The notes: generated by a model not told the origin, from the letters alone. A stretch of 64,000 nucleotides of DNA from Lacrimispora sphenoides JCM 1415 (GCF_900105615.1 NZ_LT630003.1:744001-808000); one strand, 5' to 3'. Numbered from the stretch's first letter, positions 14,912 to 23,482 are shown. Numbers and translations: made by a program.

Positions 14912-16762
14912 ATGCAGATAACATCGGTACATATTAAAAATTTTAAATCCATACGGGATATGGAAATTCAAAATGTGGAAAATGCCCTGATACTGGTGGG
15001 GAAGAACAATACGGGAAAAACAGGTGTCTTAGATGCCATACGCGCAGCTGCAGGTGCTTATAAAGTTACGGAAGAGGATTTTAACGAGAAGAAGCAGAAT
15101 ATAGAGATCACCATGACCCTGGCAATTACGCAGGAGGATCTGGTTTCCTTTCACAGGGGAGGGGTGGTGAGCCAGTATAAGCGGTTTGATGCATGGCTCC
15201 ACGATTTTGTAACAAAGCTGCCTTCCTACCGGGAAGGAAGCCTCACCTTTACCTATCAGGTAAACTGGAACGGGGTCGTCCGGTTTAAGGATGGATACCG
15301 GAAGAATAACCGGTATATCAGGGAGATTTTTCCCAGGCTTTATTACATTGACTCGGAACGGGATTTAAACCAGTTTCAGAATGATCTGCTGCTTTTCCAG
15401 GAGGATGACCAGCTCTCAAAGCTAAGGACCCACGTGTGCATGTTTGACAGCGCCAGGGAATGCAACCAGTGCTTTAAATGCATCGGACTCATTAACCAGA
15501 AGAAGCCGGAAGAATTGCAGATTTATGAGACGGCTAAGCTGCTGGAATATAAGATGTATCAGCTAAACCTAAATAATTTTGCCGAAAGGGTCAATGACAA
15601 TTACAGAAAAAACGGCGGCTATGAGGAAATCCATTTTTCCTTAAACTGCAATCCATGTGAATTGTTTAAAGTAACAGCGGAAACTTATCATGTGGAAAGA
15701 GGAAAACTAAGCCCTATAAACAACTTGAGCAATGGTATGAAAAGCCTTTACATGCTGTCTCTTTTGGAGACTTATACAGAGGATGAAAAACGGATTCCCA
15801 GCATTGTCATCGTAGAGGATCCTGAGATTTTCCTTCATCCCCAGCTTCAGAAAATATCCAGTGAGATCCTTTACCGGTTATCCAAGAAGAATCAGGTGAT
15901 TTTTACTACTCATTCACCCAGTATGCTGTTTAATTTTACCAGACGCCAGATCAGGCAGGTGGTGCTGGAGCGTGACGGTTATTCTGTTGTCAGGGAAAGA
16001 ACTGATATAGATGCTATTCTGGACGATTTGGGTTATGGGGCCAACGATCTTCTTGGGGTCAGCTTTGTGTTTATTGTGGAAGGCAAGCAGGATAAGAGCC
16101 GTCTGCCGCTGCTGTTGGAAAAATATTATTCGGAAATCTATGATAAGGAGGGAAACTTATCCCGGATCTCCATTATCACCACCAACAGCTGTACCAATAT
16201 AAAGACGTATGCAAATTTAAAGTATATGAACCAGGTTTATTTAAGGGATCAGTTCCTGATGATCCGGGATGGGGACGGAAAGAACCCTGAGGAGCTGGCA
16301 GGCCAGCTTTGCCGGTATTATGATGAACGCAGTCTGGAGGATATCGACAAGCTTCCAAAGGTCACCAGAAAAAATGTGCTTATATTAAAGTACTATTCTT
16401 TTGAAAATTATTTCCTGAATCCCAAAATCATGGCAAAGCTTGGAGTGGTGGAAGATGAAGATGCATTCTACCGGACGCTGTTTGATAAATGGAAGGAATA
16501 CCTTTACCGGTTAAAGAGCGGAAAGCAGTTTGTGGAGGCAGTGGGGAAGGATATGGAATCCCTGGAAGATTTAAAGACCCATATGGAGGAATTTAAGATC
16601 TATATGCGGGGGCATAACCTGTATGATATTTTTTATGGGCCATATAAAAAGAAGGAAGGGGAGCTGTTAAAACAATACATTGATCTGGCTCCCCGGGAAG
16701 ATTTTAGCGATATTTTAGATGCGATTGATAAGTTCGTTTACTTTGAAAGCAGGAAGGCATAG
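14912..16762 (+). CDS. OLD-family ATP-dependent endonuclease (AAA ATPase plus Toprim)
   Basis: 616 residues from ATG 14912 (AGGAGAGG upstream). The N-terminal ABC/SMC-like ATPase has Walker A G-K-N-N-T-G-K-T at 30-37, an L-S-N-G-M-K-S signature, Walker B I-V-I-V-E-D-P-E followed by H-P-Q-L-Q, and T-T-H-S-P-S-M. The C-terminal Toprim nuclease has F-I-V-E-G-K-Q-D and R-D-G-D-G-K. Unusually, an insertion holds four cysteines (C176, C184, C187, C190; C-x7-C-x2-C-x2-C) that could bind zinc or an iron-sulphur cluster. OLD proteins include phage P2 Old and GajA of Gabija defence, but no UvrD-type partner adjoins, so this is a class-1-like stand-alone gene. Role in defence or repair is inference. No terminator separates it from the convergent maa gene 8 bp away. 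Confidence 0.87.
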   Translation: MQITSVHIKNFKSIRDMEIQNVENALILVGKNNTGKTGVLDAIRAAAGAYKVTEEDFNEKKQNIEITMTLAITQEDLVSFHRGGVVSQYKRFDAWLHDFVTKLPSYREGSLTFTYQVNWNGVVRFKDGYRKNNRYIREIFPRLYYIDSERDLNQFQNDLLLFQEDDQLSKLRTHVCMFDSARECNQCFKCIGLINQKKPEELQIYETAKLLEYKMYQLNLNNFAERVNDNYRKNGGYEEIHFSLNCNPCELFKVTAETYHVERGKLSPINNLSNGMKSLYMLSLLETYTEDEKRIPSIVIVEDPEIFLHPQLQKISSEILYRLSKKNQVIFTTHSPSMLFNFTRRQIRQVVLERDGYSVVRERTDIDAILDDLGYGANDLLGVSFVFIVEGKQDKSRLPLLLEKYYSEIYDKEGNLSRISIITTNSCTNIKTYANLKYMNQVYLRDQFLMIRDGDGKNPEELAGQLCRYYDERSLEDIDKLPKVTRKNVLILKYYSFENYFLNPKIMAKLGVVEDEDAFYRTLFDKWKEYLYRLKSGKQFVEAVGKDMESLEDLKTHMEEFKIYMRGHNLYDIFYGPYKKKEGELLKQYIDLAPREDFSDILDAIDKFVYFESRKA

Positions 16763-16770
16763 GGAAACGT

Positions 16771-17376
16771 CTATATTTCGGGATCGATTTCCCAGTCTCT
16801 GAAATAGTATTTCATATCCCGCTCGCCGATTTCTCTTATAACACGGCATGGGCTTCCATAGGCTACCACGTTGGCGGGGATATCCCTGGTCACAACACTT
16901 CCGGCTCCGATTACGCTGTTTTCACCGATCCGGACGCCTGGAAGGATGATGGCTCCGGCTCCGATCCATACGTTGTCCTCAATGGTAACGGGGACGTTAA
17001 ACTGGATCTGCCTTTTTCGGATATCGGGGCGGATGGGATGAGCGGCTGTGTCTACCACAACGTTTGGACCGAACATGACGTTATTTCCTATATAGATATC
17101 GGCGTCATCCACTAGGGTTAAATTAAAGTTTACATATACGTCATTGCCCATGTGAACGTGACTTCCCCAGTTGGCGTGAAGCGGGGGTTCTATGTAGCAG
17201 TTTTTTCCGATTTCGGCAAAAAGCTTTTTTAAGATTTCCTGCCGCTTTTCGCCTTCGGATGGGCGGGTCTGGTTGAAGTCATAGAGGATTTCCAGATAGC
17301 TGGTTTGTTCCGCGATCAGGGCATCATCAACACAATTATAGAGTTTTCCGCTTCTCATTTTTTCTTTTAAATCCAT
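16771..17376 (-). CDS. maa: Maltose/galactoside O-acetyltransferase family
   Basis: 201 residues. It has the N-terminal Maa/LacA/NodL helical cap (M-R-S-G-K-L-Y-N-C-V-D-D-A-L) and then a left-handed beta-helix of hexapeptide repeats (I-G-N-N-V-M-F-G-P-N-V, I-G-A-G-A-I-I-L-P-G-V, I-G-A-G-S-V-V-T). The catalytic His is in T-A-A-H-P. It transfers acetyl from acetyl-CoA to a sugar hydroxyl in the cytoplasm; the specific acceptor cannot be read from sequence. AAGGAGG precedes ATG 17376. It converges with the OLD gene, and a plus-strand terminator lies beyond its start, at 17395-17423. Confidence 0.88.
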   Translation of the reverse strand: MDLKEKMRSGKLYNCVDDALIAEQTSYLEILYDFNQTRPSEGEKRQEILKKLFAEIGKNCYIEPPLHANWGSHVHMGNDVYVNFNLTLVDDADIYIGNNVMFGPNVVVDTAAHPIRPDIRKRQIQFNVPVTIEDNVWIGAGAIILPGVRIGENSVIGAGSVVTRDIPANVVAYGSPCRVIREIGERDMKYYFRDWEIDPEI

Positions 17377-17394
17377 GTAAACCTCCTTGGTAAA

Positions 17395-17423
17395 GGGGCT
17401 GTCGGGCAGACAGCCTCTTTTTT
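17395..17423 (+). terminator. Plus-strand terminator / maa leader hairpin
   Basis: A 9-bp stem (GGGGCTGTC/GACAGCCTC, one G-U) with a GGGCA loop and then T6 on the plus strand. It is the first intrinsic terminator after the OLD gene. On the minus strand the same sequence lies in the maa 5' leader. Confidence 0.7.
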
Positions 17424-17427
17424 CTTT

Positions 17428-17456
17428 ATTATACCTTGCGGATCTTTAAATGTCTA
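17428..17456 (-). promoter_or_regulatory. Promoter of maa
   Basis: On the minus strand TAGACA (17456-17451), 17-bp spacer, TATAAT (17433-17428), about 50 bp before the start codon. Confidence 0.75.
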
Positions 17457-17522
17457 TGTGATCAGATGATTGGCGGTTGGCAACGGTATATATGGCTGTT
17501 GGGTTAAATGTACCATAAGTCC

Positions 17523-17648
17523 GCAGTGCAGCTCGCGAAACCTGCGGTTTCGTTCGCTCACGGGCATTCGCCCTATGAAATAGGCCATGAGAAGATTTTC
17601 TTATGTGCAAGCACAACGAAAATCTTTTCATGGCCTATCTCGCACTGC
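17523..17648 (+). ncRNA. Candidate structured RNA or palindromic repeat element
   Basis: Four nested or adjacent helices can be drawn by hand. A closing stem GCAGTGC (17523-17529) pairs with GCACTGC (17642-17648). Hairpin CGAAACC-TGC-GGTTTCG lies at 17536-17552 and hairpin GGGC-ATTC-GCCC at 17562-17573. A 21-bp stem with one G-U (17580-17600 with 17618-17638) is capped by a TGTGC/GCACA stem. The whole forms a closed multi-branch junction. It lies between the divergent maa promoter and the xylB gene, upstream of the xylB -10 box. It could be a non-coding RNA, a leader, or a mobile palindromic repeat; strand is uncertain. The rest of the 379-base gap 17377-17755 holds the maa promoter and the xylB -10. 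Confidence 0.5.
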
Positions 17649-17718
17649 TCATTGCAAAAGTGCAAGAAAGTGCTACTACTTGGACAAATAAGCGCACGCT
17701 TTTTTCAGGCATGTATAT

Positions 17719-17724
17719 TATAAT
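17719..17724 (+). promoter_or_regulatory. -10 box of the xylB operon
   Basis: A perfect TATAAT 32 bp upstream of the xylB start, with no consensus -35 at the right distance, as expected of an activator-dependent catabolic promoter. TTGGAC at 17680-17685 is too far away to be its -35. Confidence 0.45.
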
Positions 17725-17755
17725 CAGAATAGAGATCTTTCGAGGAGGTATTAGG

Positions 17756-19279
17756 ATGAAGTATTTGATTGGAATTGATGTGGGGACATCGGCAACAAAG
17801 ACCGTCCTGTTCGATGAAACGGGCGGTGTGATTGCTTCTGCATCCAGGGAATATCCCCTTTATCAGCCTAAGAATGGCTGGGCGGAGCAGAAGCCGGAAG
17901 ACTGGAGAGATGCGGTTCTTGATACCCTTTCCCAGGTCATAACGGAGTCAGGAGTTTTAAAAGAGGATGTGAAAGGAATCGGTATCTCAGGCCAGATGCA
18001 CGGACTTGTGATGCTTGATGAAAAGAATGAGGTGATACGCCCCTCGATTATCTGGTGCGATCAGAGAACCGCAGCCGAAGTGGAAGACATGCTTTCCATT
18101 ATGCCAAAAGAGCGCTGGATTGAGATTACTGCGAATCCGCCTCTTACCGGCTGGACGGCAGCCAAGATTTTATGGGTAAGGAAGAATGAACCGGAGAACT
18201 ATAATCGGTGCAGGCACATCCTCCTTCCCAAGGATTATATCCGTTACATATTAACCGGAGTTTTTGCCACTGAGGTTTCCGATGCCAGCGGAATGCAGCT
18301 TTTAGATGTTCCCGGAAGATGCTGGTCCGAGGAAGTTTTATATAAGCTGGATATTAATCCAAAGCTTTTGGGAGAGGTTTTTGAATCCTGTGAGGTTACG
18401 GGAACACTCCTTCCTGAAATCGCAGAGAGAACCGGCCTTTCGGAGGAGACAAAGGTCGTGGGAGGCGCCGGAGATAATGCGGCAGCTGCAGTCGGAACAG
18501 GGGTTGTGAAAGATGGAACTGCCTTTACCACCATAGGAACTTCCGGGGTTGTGTTTGCTCACAGCAGCCAGGTTACCATTGACCCGAAAGGAAGAGTCCA
18601 TACCTGCTGCTGTGCAGTTCCGGGAGCATGGCATGTCATGGGAGTGACCCAGGGGGCGGGGCTGTCCTTAAAGTGGTTTAAGGATAATTTCTGCCAGGAC
18701 TATGTGGAAGAAGCAAATAAACAGGGAATTGATGTTTACGATCTCATCAACCGGGACGTAAGCCAGGTGGAAGCAGGAAGCGATAAGCTTATTTACCTTC
18801 CATATTTAATGGGGGAGAGAACTCCTCATCTGGACCCGGACTGCCGGGGTGTGTTTTTTGGACTTTCTGCCATCCATACGAGAAAGCATATGCTGCGGGC
18901 CGTAATGGAAGGAGTTTCTTATTCTCTCAGCGACTGCAATGATATCCTCAATGAAATGGGGATCCGGGTAGGAGAGATGATGGCATGCGGCGGCGGCGGA
19001 AAGAGCCCGGTATGGCGTCAGATGCTGGCGGATATGTATGACTGTCATGTAAAGACCGTGGCTCAGACAGAAGGACCGGCTCTGGGAGCCGCTATTCTGG
19101 CAGGAGTTGGTTGCGGTATTTTTGAGAGCGTGGAAGCTGCCTGTGATGCCCTGATCTCTGCGGATAAGACTACAGGACCGGAGGAAAATCAGGCCGGCCT
19201 TTATAAGAAATACCATAAGTTATATAAAGAACTGTATGAGGATTTAAAGGGCAGCTATAAGAAACTTGCAGCTTTGTAA
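17756..19279 (+). CDS. xylB: Xylulokinase-type FGGY carbohydrate kinase
   Basis: 507 residues from ATG 17756, preceded by GAGGAGG; the longer frame to 17603 runs through the structured element and has no ribosome site. FGGY kinase features: N-terminal phosphate loop G-I-D-V-G-T-S-A-T-K-T, substrate region G-I-S-G-Q-M-H-G and W-C-D-Q-R-T, catalytic Asp in S-D-A-S-G-M, and ATP-site segments G-T-S-G-V and G-G-G-G-K-S. It phosphorylates a ketopentose such as D-xylulose; because the operon has a fucose/arabinose-type isomerase and no XylA, the substrate may be another ketose. It is first in a four-gene operon with fsa 32 bp downstream. Confidence 0.88.
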   Translation: MKYLIGIDVGTSATKTVLFDETGGVIASASREYPLYQPKNGWAEQKPEDWRDAVLDTLSQVITESGVLKEDVKGIGISGQMHGLVMLDEKNEVIRPSIIWCDQRTAAEVEDMLSIMPKERWIEITANPPLTGWTAAKILWVRKNEPENYNRCRHILLPKDYIRYILTGVFATEVSDASGMQLLDVPGRCWSEEVLYKLDINPKLLGEVFESCEVTGTLLPEIAERTGLSEETKVVGGAGDNAAAAVGTGVVKDGTAFTTIGTSGVVFAHSSQVTIDPKGRVHTCCCAVPGAWHVMGVTQGAGLSLKWFKDNFCQDYVEEANKQGIDVYDLINRDVSQVEAGSDKLIYLPYLMGERTPHLDPDCRGVFFGLSAIHTRKHMLRAVMEGVSYSLSDCNDILNEMGIRVGEMMACGGGGKSPVWRQMLADMYDCHVKTVAQTEGPALGAAILAGVGCGIFESVEAACDALISADKTTGPEENQAGLYKKYHKLYKELYEDLKGSYKKLAAL

Positions 19280-19311
19280 TTTAAGACAAAGGAAAACAGG
19301 AGGGTGAAGAT

Positions 19312-19965
19312 ATGCGTTTTTTTATTGATACGGCAAATGTAGAAGAAATCAGATCGGCCAATGAAATGGGGATTATCTGCGGAGTTACCACAAATCCTTC
19401 CCTGATTGCAAAGGAAGGGCGTGATTTTAAGCAGGTGATCGGGGAAATCGCATCTATTGTTGACGGACCGATCAGTGGAGAAGTAAAGGCCACCACGACT
19501 GATGCGGAAGGCATGATAAAGGAAGGCCGGGAAATCGCGGCGATCCATCCGAACATGGTCGTGAAGATTCCCATGACGGTAGAAGGCTTAAAGGCAGTAA
19601 ATGTACTGAACGCAGAAAATATCCCAACCAACGTTACCCTGGTGTTTTCCGCTGCCCAGGCGCTTTTGGCAGCAAGAGCCGGAGCCGCCTATGTTTCCCC
19701 ATTTTTGGGACGTTTGGACGATATCTCCATGCCGGGAATCAATCTTATTGAAGATATTATGGAGATATTCCAGATACACGGGATTGAGACGGAGATCATT
19801 GCAGCCAGCGTACGCAATCCGATTCATGTGATCGATTGTGCCAGAGCAGGTGCAGATATTGCAACGGTGCCGTATAAGGTGCTGGTTCAGATGACACAGC
19901 ACCCGCTCACAGACCAGGGCATTGAAAAATTTAAAAAGGATTATCTGGCTGTATTCGGAGAATAG
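19312..19965 (+). CDS. fsa: Fructose-6-phosphate aldolase / transaldolase-like
   Basis: 217 residues, the length of the small transaldolase subfamily (FSA/TalC). The N-terminus [13 protein letters not shown] is typical. The Schiff-base lysine is Lys85 in V-V-K-I-P-M-T, and T-N-P-S-L lies at residues 27-31. It cleaves fructose-6-phosphate to dihydroxyacetone and glyceraldehyde-3-phosphate, or transfers the dihydroxyacetone unit; the two activities cannot be told apart by eye. A GGAGGGTG ribosome site precedes it. Second in the operon, where it would take the phosphorylated ketose into glycolysis. Confidence 0.88.
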   Translation: MRFFIDTANVEEIRSANEMGIICGVTTNPSLIAKEGRDFKQVIGEIASIVDGPISGEVKATTTDAEGMIKEGREIAAIHPNMVVKIPMTVEGLKAVNVLNAENIPTNVTLVFSAAQALLAARAGAAYVSPFLGRLDDISMPGINLIEDIMEIFQIHGIETEIIAASVRNPIHVIDCARAGADIATVPYKVLVQMTQHPLTDQGIEKFKKDYLAVFGE

Positions 19966-19983
19966 AAAAGGAGAGGTAAAAAC

Positions 19984-20610
19984 ATGGGATTAACAATCAA
20001 ACCAGTGACAGATCCTGCCTTTCAGACTTATGGGAAAGTGGTTACAGGATATGATGCAGGGGAACTGTTGGAAAAGATGAAGGAGACGCCCCTTCCGGAA
20101 GATGTGGTTTATGTTCCTTCCGTAGTAGAATTAGAGGAGTTGGCGGTTTCTAAGGAGATTGAAAAGAAGCTCTATGGCCAGCTGCCCATTCAGGTAGGTT
20201 ACTGCAACGGCCACAATAAGAAGCTGAATGCGGTGGAATACCACAGAAGTTCAGAGATCAATATTGCTGTGACGGATCTGATCCTGATTTTAGGAAGGCA
20301 GCAGGATATTACCCCGGATCATACATACGATTCAGGCAAGATGGAAGCATTCCTCGTGCCGGCAGGAACTGTGATCGAGGTTTATGCCACGACCCTTCAT
20401 TATGCGCCATGCCATGCGGAGGAAGACGGTTTCCGATGTGTTGTGATCCTGCCAAAGGATACCAATACTGATCTGGAACCGGCAGGAGAAGCAGTGAATG
20501 AAGAAGACAGACTGCTGTTTGCTAAGAACAAATGGCTCATTGGACACAAAGAGGGCGGACTTCCGGAACATGCTTATATTGGAATATCAGGAGAAAATCT
20601 GTCTATTTGA
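19984..20610 (+). CDS. DUF4867-family protein
   Basis: 208 residues, soluble. I recognise the overall pattern (L-T-I-K-P-V-T-D-P-A-F near the start, G-Y-C-N-G-H-N-K-K-L-N-A-V-E-Y-H, V-P-A-G-T-V-I-E-V-Y-A-T-T-L-H-Y-A-P-C) as DUF4867, found with sugar-catabolism genes in Lachnospiraceae. The His/Glu-bearing E-Y-H-R-S-S-E segment and the later L-H-Y-A-P-C-H look cupin-like, suggesting a metal-binding sugar isomerase or epimerase, but no function is established to my knowledge. It starts 18 bp after fsa with AAGGAGAGG, so it is co-translated in the operon. Confidence 0.75.
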   Translation: MGLTIKPVTDPAFQTYGKVVTGYDAGELLEKMKETPLPEDVVYVPSVVELEELAVSKEIEKKLYGQLPIQVGYCNGHNKKLNAVEYHRSSEINIAVTDLILILGRQQDITPDHTYDSGKMEAFLVPAGTVIEVYATTLHYAPCHAEEDGFRCVVILPKDTNTDLEPAGEAVNEEDRLLFAKNKWLIGHKEGGLPEHAYIGISGENLSI

Positions 20611-20686
20611 CAAATGCTTAACAATAAAATCAACAGGCATATAATCCAAAGGAACATGCCTGAATAACAACAGGAGGAGTTATAGA

Positions 20687-22165
20687 ATGAATAATATCCC
20701 AGAAATAAAAGTAGGAATTGTAGCAGTGAGCAGGGACTGTTTCCCGGAAACGTTATCAGTGAACAGAAGAAAAGCGCTGGTGGAGGCATATAATGCAAAG
20801 TATGATGCCGCCAATATTTACGAATGTCCAGTATGTATCGTGGAAAGCGAGATCCATATGGTTCAGGCTCTGGAGGATGTGAAGAAAGCCGGCTGCGATG
20901 CACTGGTCGTTTATTTAGGAAACTTCGGACCTGAGATTTCAGAAACCCTTCTTGCAAAGCATTTTGACGGACCGGTTATGTTTATCGCAGCAGCAGAGGA
21001 GAGCGGAGATGACTTAACCCAGGGACGCGGGGATGCGTACTGCGGAATGTTAAATGCAAGCTATAACTTAAAGCTTAGAAATATTAAAGCGTACATACCG
21101 GAATATCCGGTTGGAACAGCTGAGGAATGCGCCGACATGATCGAGGAATTCCTTCCCATTGCCAGAACTCTGGTAGGACTTTCCCAGTTGAAAATCATAA
21201 GCTTCGGCCCGCGCCCCTTAAACTTCCTGGCATGCAATGCCCCGATTAAACAGCTGTATAACCTGGGCGTGGAGATTGAAGAAAACTCGGAGCTGGATTT
21301 ATTTGAGGCTTTTAATAAGCATGCAAACGATCCAAGGATCCCTGATGTGGTAAAGGATATGGAAAAGGAGCTGGGAGAGGGTAATCAGAAGCCGGAAATT
21401 CTTCCAAAGCTTGCTCAGTATGAACTCACCCTGCTGGATTGGGTGGAGGCCCACAAGGGATACCGGAAATATGTAGCCATTGCAGGAAAATGCTGGCCGG
21501 CATTCCAGACCCAGTTTGGCTGTGTTCCCTGCTATGTAAACAGCCGTCTGACAGGAATGGGCATCCCGGTTTCCTGTGAAGTGGACATTTACGGAGCTCT
21601 CAGTGAATTCATCGGAACTTGCATCAGCATGGACGCCGTAACCCTTCTTGATATTAATAACACGGTTCCTGCCGATATGTATGATGGAGATATTAAGGGT
21701 AAGTATGATTATACCCACCAGGATACCTTTATGGGCTTCCATTGCGGAAATACCTGCTCCAGAAAGCTTTCTTCCTGCTCGATGAAATACCAGATGATCA
21801 TGGCAAGAGCGCTTCCAGAGGAGGTTACTCAGGGAACCCTTGAGGGCGATATCGCTCCTGGTGATATAACATTCTTCCGCCTTCAGAGCACAGCAGACAA
21901 TTTACTCCGCGCATACGTTGCTCAGGGAGAGGTGCTTCCTGTAGCCACCCGTTCCTTTGGTTCCATCGGAGTTTTCGCCATTCCGGAAATGGGAAGATTT
22001 TACCGCCATGTGCTGATCGAAAAGAACTTCCCTCATCATGGAGCGGTTGCTTTCGGACATTATGGCAAGGCTATATTTGAAGTATTTAAGTACCTTGGGG
22101 TAGAAGAGATTGGATTTAATCAGCCAAAGGGAATGCTTTATAAATCAGAAAATCCATTTGGTTAA
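20687..22165 (+). CDS. L-fucose/L-arabinose isomerase family protein
   Basis: 492 residues of the FucI/AraA-type fold: an N-terminal Rossmann-like half (V-G-I-V-A-V-S-R-D-C-F-P, then C-D-A-L-V-V-Y-L-G-N-F-G-P-E) and a C-terminal half with the putative metal-site segments E-V-D-I-Y-G-A, L-D-I-N-N and F-H-C-G-N-T. Family members interconvert aldoses and ketoses with Mn2+. The protein is shorter than E. coli FucI (about 590), so the substrate should not be called fucose from this alone. AGGAGGAG precedes ATG 20687. Last gene of the xylB-fsa-DUF4867 operon, where it would supply the ketose to the kinase. Ends before the terminator at 22251-22291. Confidence 0.85.
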   Translation: MNNIPEIKVGIVAVSRDCFPETLSVNRRKALVEAYNAKYDAANIYECPVCIVESEIHMVQALEDVKKAGCDALVVYLGNFGPEISETLLAKHFDGPVMFIAAAEESGDDLTQGRGDAYCGMLNASYNLKLRNIKAYIPEYPVGTAEECADMIEEFLPIARTLVGLSQLKIISFGPRPLNFLACNAPIKQLYNLGVEIEENSELDLFEAFNKHANDPRIPDVVKDMEKELGEGNQKPEILPKLAQYELTLLDWVEAHKGYRKYVAIAGKCWPAFQTQFGCVPCYVNSRLTGMGIPVSCEVDIYGALSEFIGTCISMDAVTLLDINNTVPADMYDGDIKGKYDYTHQDTFMGFHCGNTCSRKLSSCSMKYQMIMARALPEEVTQGTLEGDIAPGDITFFRLQSTADNLLRAYVAQGEVLPVATRSFGSIGVFAIPEMGRFYRHVLIEKNFPHHGAVAFGHYGKAIFEVFKYLGVEEIGFNQPKGMLYKSENPFG

Positions 22166-22250
22166 ATAGGTTATAGAACTTAGCTGTCACCCAATAAGGA
22201 AGTATCAAGGAGCATTCAAATTGGGCAGCCGGCAAGCAGAATATAACAAC

Positions 22251-22291
22251 AAAAGGCGGACCATCGGCGTAAAGCTGATAGTCCGCCTTTT
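22251..22291 (+). terminator. Terminator of the xylB operon
   Basis: A perfect 11-bp stem (AAAAGGCGGAC/GTCCGCCTTTT) with a 19-nt loop, 85 bp after the isomerase stop. Confidence 0.8.
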
Positions 22292-22358
22292 AAGTTGAGA
22301 GGAACAGGGCGAAGCCATGACACGTGCAACAGGGGTTCCAAAGGAATGCCCTAAATGA

Positions 22359-23159
22359 TTATACGATTCGCCTGCTCTTTTTTTCGTATATCACAACGGT
22401 TACAATTGAAACAAGAACAAGAATGGAATTTGCGGCAATTGTTCCCGCCCAAGTCATAGTCGTGGTACCAAAAATGGGTGATGCTGCATTGAACATGGTG
22501 TGGAACAATATACACATAAACACACAGCCTTTTCCTGATATCTTGTAAATTGCCCCGTTGAAGAAACGAAACGCCATGAGTTGGACTGCAAACATCCAAA
22601 AGTTAATGAGTCCCTCTCCATGATTCGTCCCCGGAATGAAGAAGAGAGGGATATGCCATAAAGTCCAAATGATTCCAACAAAAACAGCAGATAAAACAAA
22701 GCCATATTTTTTGTCAAGCTCAGGCTGCAATATGTACATCCAGCCAGATTCCTCCATGCCACCGATAATAAGGTTACCAGGCAGGGATAGAAAGAACGTA
22801 TAAAATGGAAGCACCATTTCTACGCGGCCCGAAACTGCAATATGTGTCAAAAAATACAGTGCAAGCCCTGCAACAACGAACAAATAGATAGATATGTTAT
22901 TTTTGGCGTAAAAAACAGTTTTCAACCATTCCTTAAAATCCGCTATTTTATTATTTCTCTTCAGAACGATATATGAAGCAATAGCGGGTGACAAAATATA
23001 GATTGCAAATGGAATATTCATCCCGAATTGCTGTAGCGTGTGGACCCAATTGTGAACGGAATATCCAAATTGCCCAAGAGCAATCAAAGTACCTGACACA
23101 AGATAGGCTATGGCAAATGTCAATATCGTAAATTGTACTGTGATTTTTTTGTTTGTCAC
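22359..23159 (-). CDS. CPBP-family intramembrane glutamic protease-like protein
   Basis: 266 residues with about 8 membrane segments. The C-terminal half is the CPBP (Abi/CAAX-protease-like) domain: motif 1 is E136-E137-S-G-W-M, motif 2 W-T-L-W-H169-I-P-L-F, and motif 3 includes I-L-F-H-T-M-F-N. The canonical first motif is E-E-x-x-x-R; here the arginine position is Met141, so activity may be altered or lost, while the Glu pair and His remain. Such proteins act in prenyl-protein processing, bacteriocin self-immunity or signalling; no bacteriocin gene is nearby. It has its own promoter (23233-23261). Confidence 0.85.
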   Translation of the reverse strand: MTNKKITVQFTILTFAIAYLVSGTLIALGQFGYSVHNWVHTLQQFGMNIPFAIYILSPAIASYIVLKRNNKIADFKEWLKTVFYAKNNISIYLFVVAGLALYFLTHIAVSGRVEMVLPFYTFFLSLPGNLIIGGMEESGWMYILQPELDKKYGFVLSAVFVGIIWTLWHIPLFFIPGTNHGEGLINFWMFAVQLMAFRFFNGAIYKISGKGCVFMCILFHTMFNAASPIFGTTTMTWAGTIAANSILVLVSIVTVVIYEKKSRRIV

Positions 23160-23232
23160 GATTTCATCACCTCACATTTTGAAGTATACATTAAATTTTT
23201 CCCGCCCTTCCCCATTTTGTTTTTCTAACCTC

Positions 23233-23261
23233 ATTATACCACACCTTACCACAAGCTGGAA
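23233..23261 (-). promoter_or_regulatory. Promoter of the CPBP gene
   Basis: On the minus strand an extended -10 TG-G-TATAAT (TATAAT at 23238-23233) lies 17 bp after TTCCAG (23261-23256). Confidence 0.65.
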
Positions 23262-23406
23262 ATTTTCGTTTTTAAAAAAAGTCATTATCTACGCTACCGG
23301 CAAGAGCAGCGGTAAATGGGGACAGCAGTTAGATATCCATTACAACTCCATTACAATTAGGTCAGTGTGGTTGAACTACCGGGTATGAATGGAACAAACA
23401 GCAAAT

Positions 23407-23432
23407 CGGCATAGTCAAGACTGACTATGCCG
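23407..23432. terminator. Strong hairpin between the CPBP and ribU genes
   Basis: A perfect 10-bp stem (CGGCATAGTC/GACTATGCCG) with a 6-nt loop, about 140 bp after the ribU stop on the minus strand. The nearest T-run is 19 bases away on the plus strand (TTTTTT near 23450), so it is a weak terminator call. Confidence 0.4.
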
Positions 23433-23482
23433 TGTGCTTTAAAATACTTTTTTATTGAAGGGGCGCAGGCCTCTTCTGACAA

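Noticed and set aside
14912..17376. Gabija-like defence system
   Set aside because: The OLD gene resembles GajA, but the neighbour is an acetyltransferase on the other strand; no UvrD-type GajB is present.
17603..17755. Extended xylulokinase start at 17603
   Set aside because: It would run through the structured hairpin, lacks a ribosome site and lies upstream of the -10 box; ATG 17756 starts the normal FGGY N-terminus.
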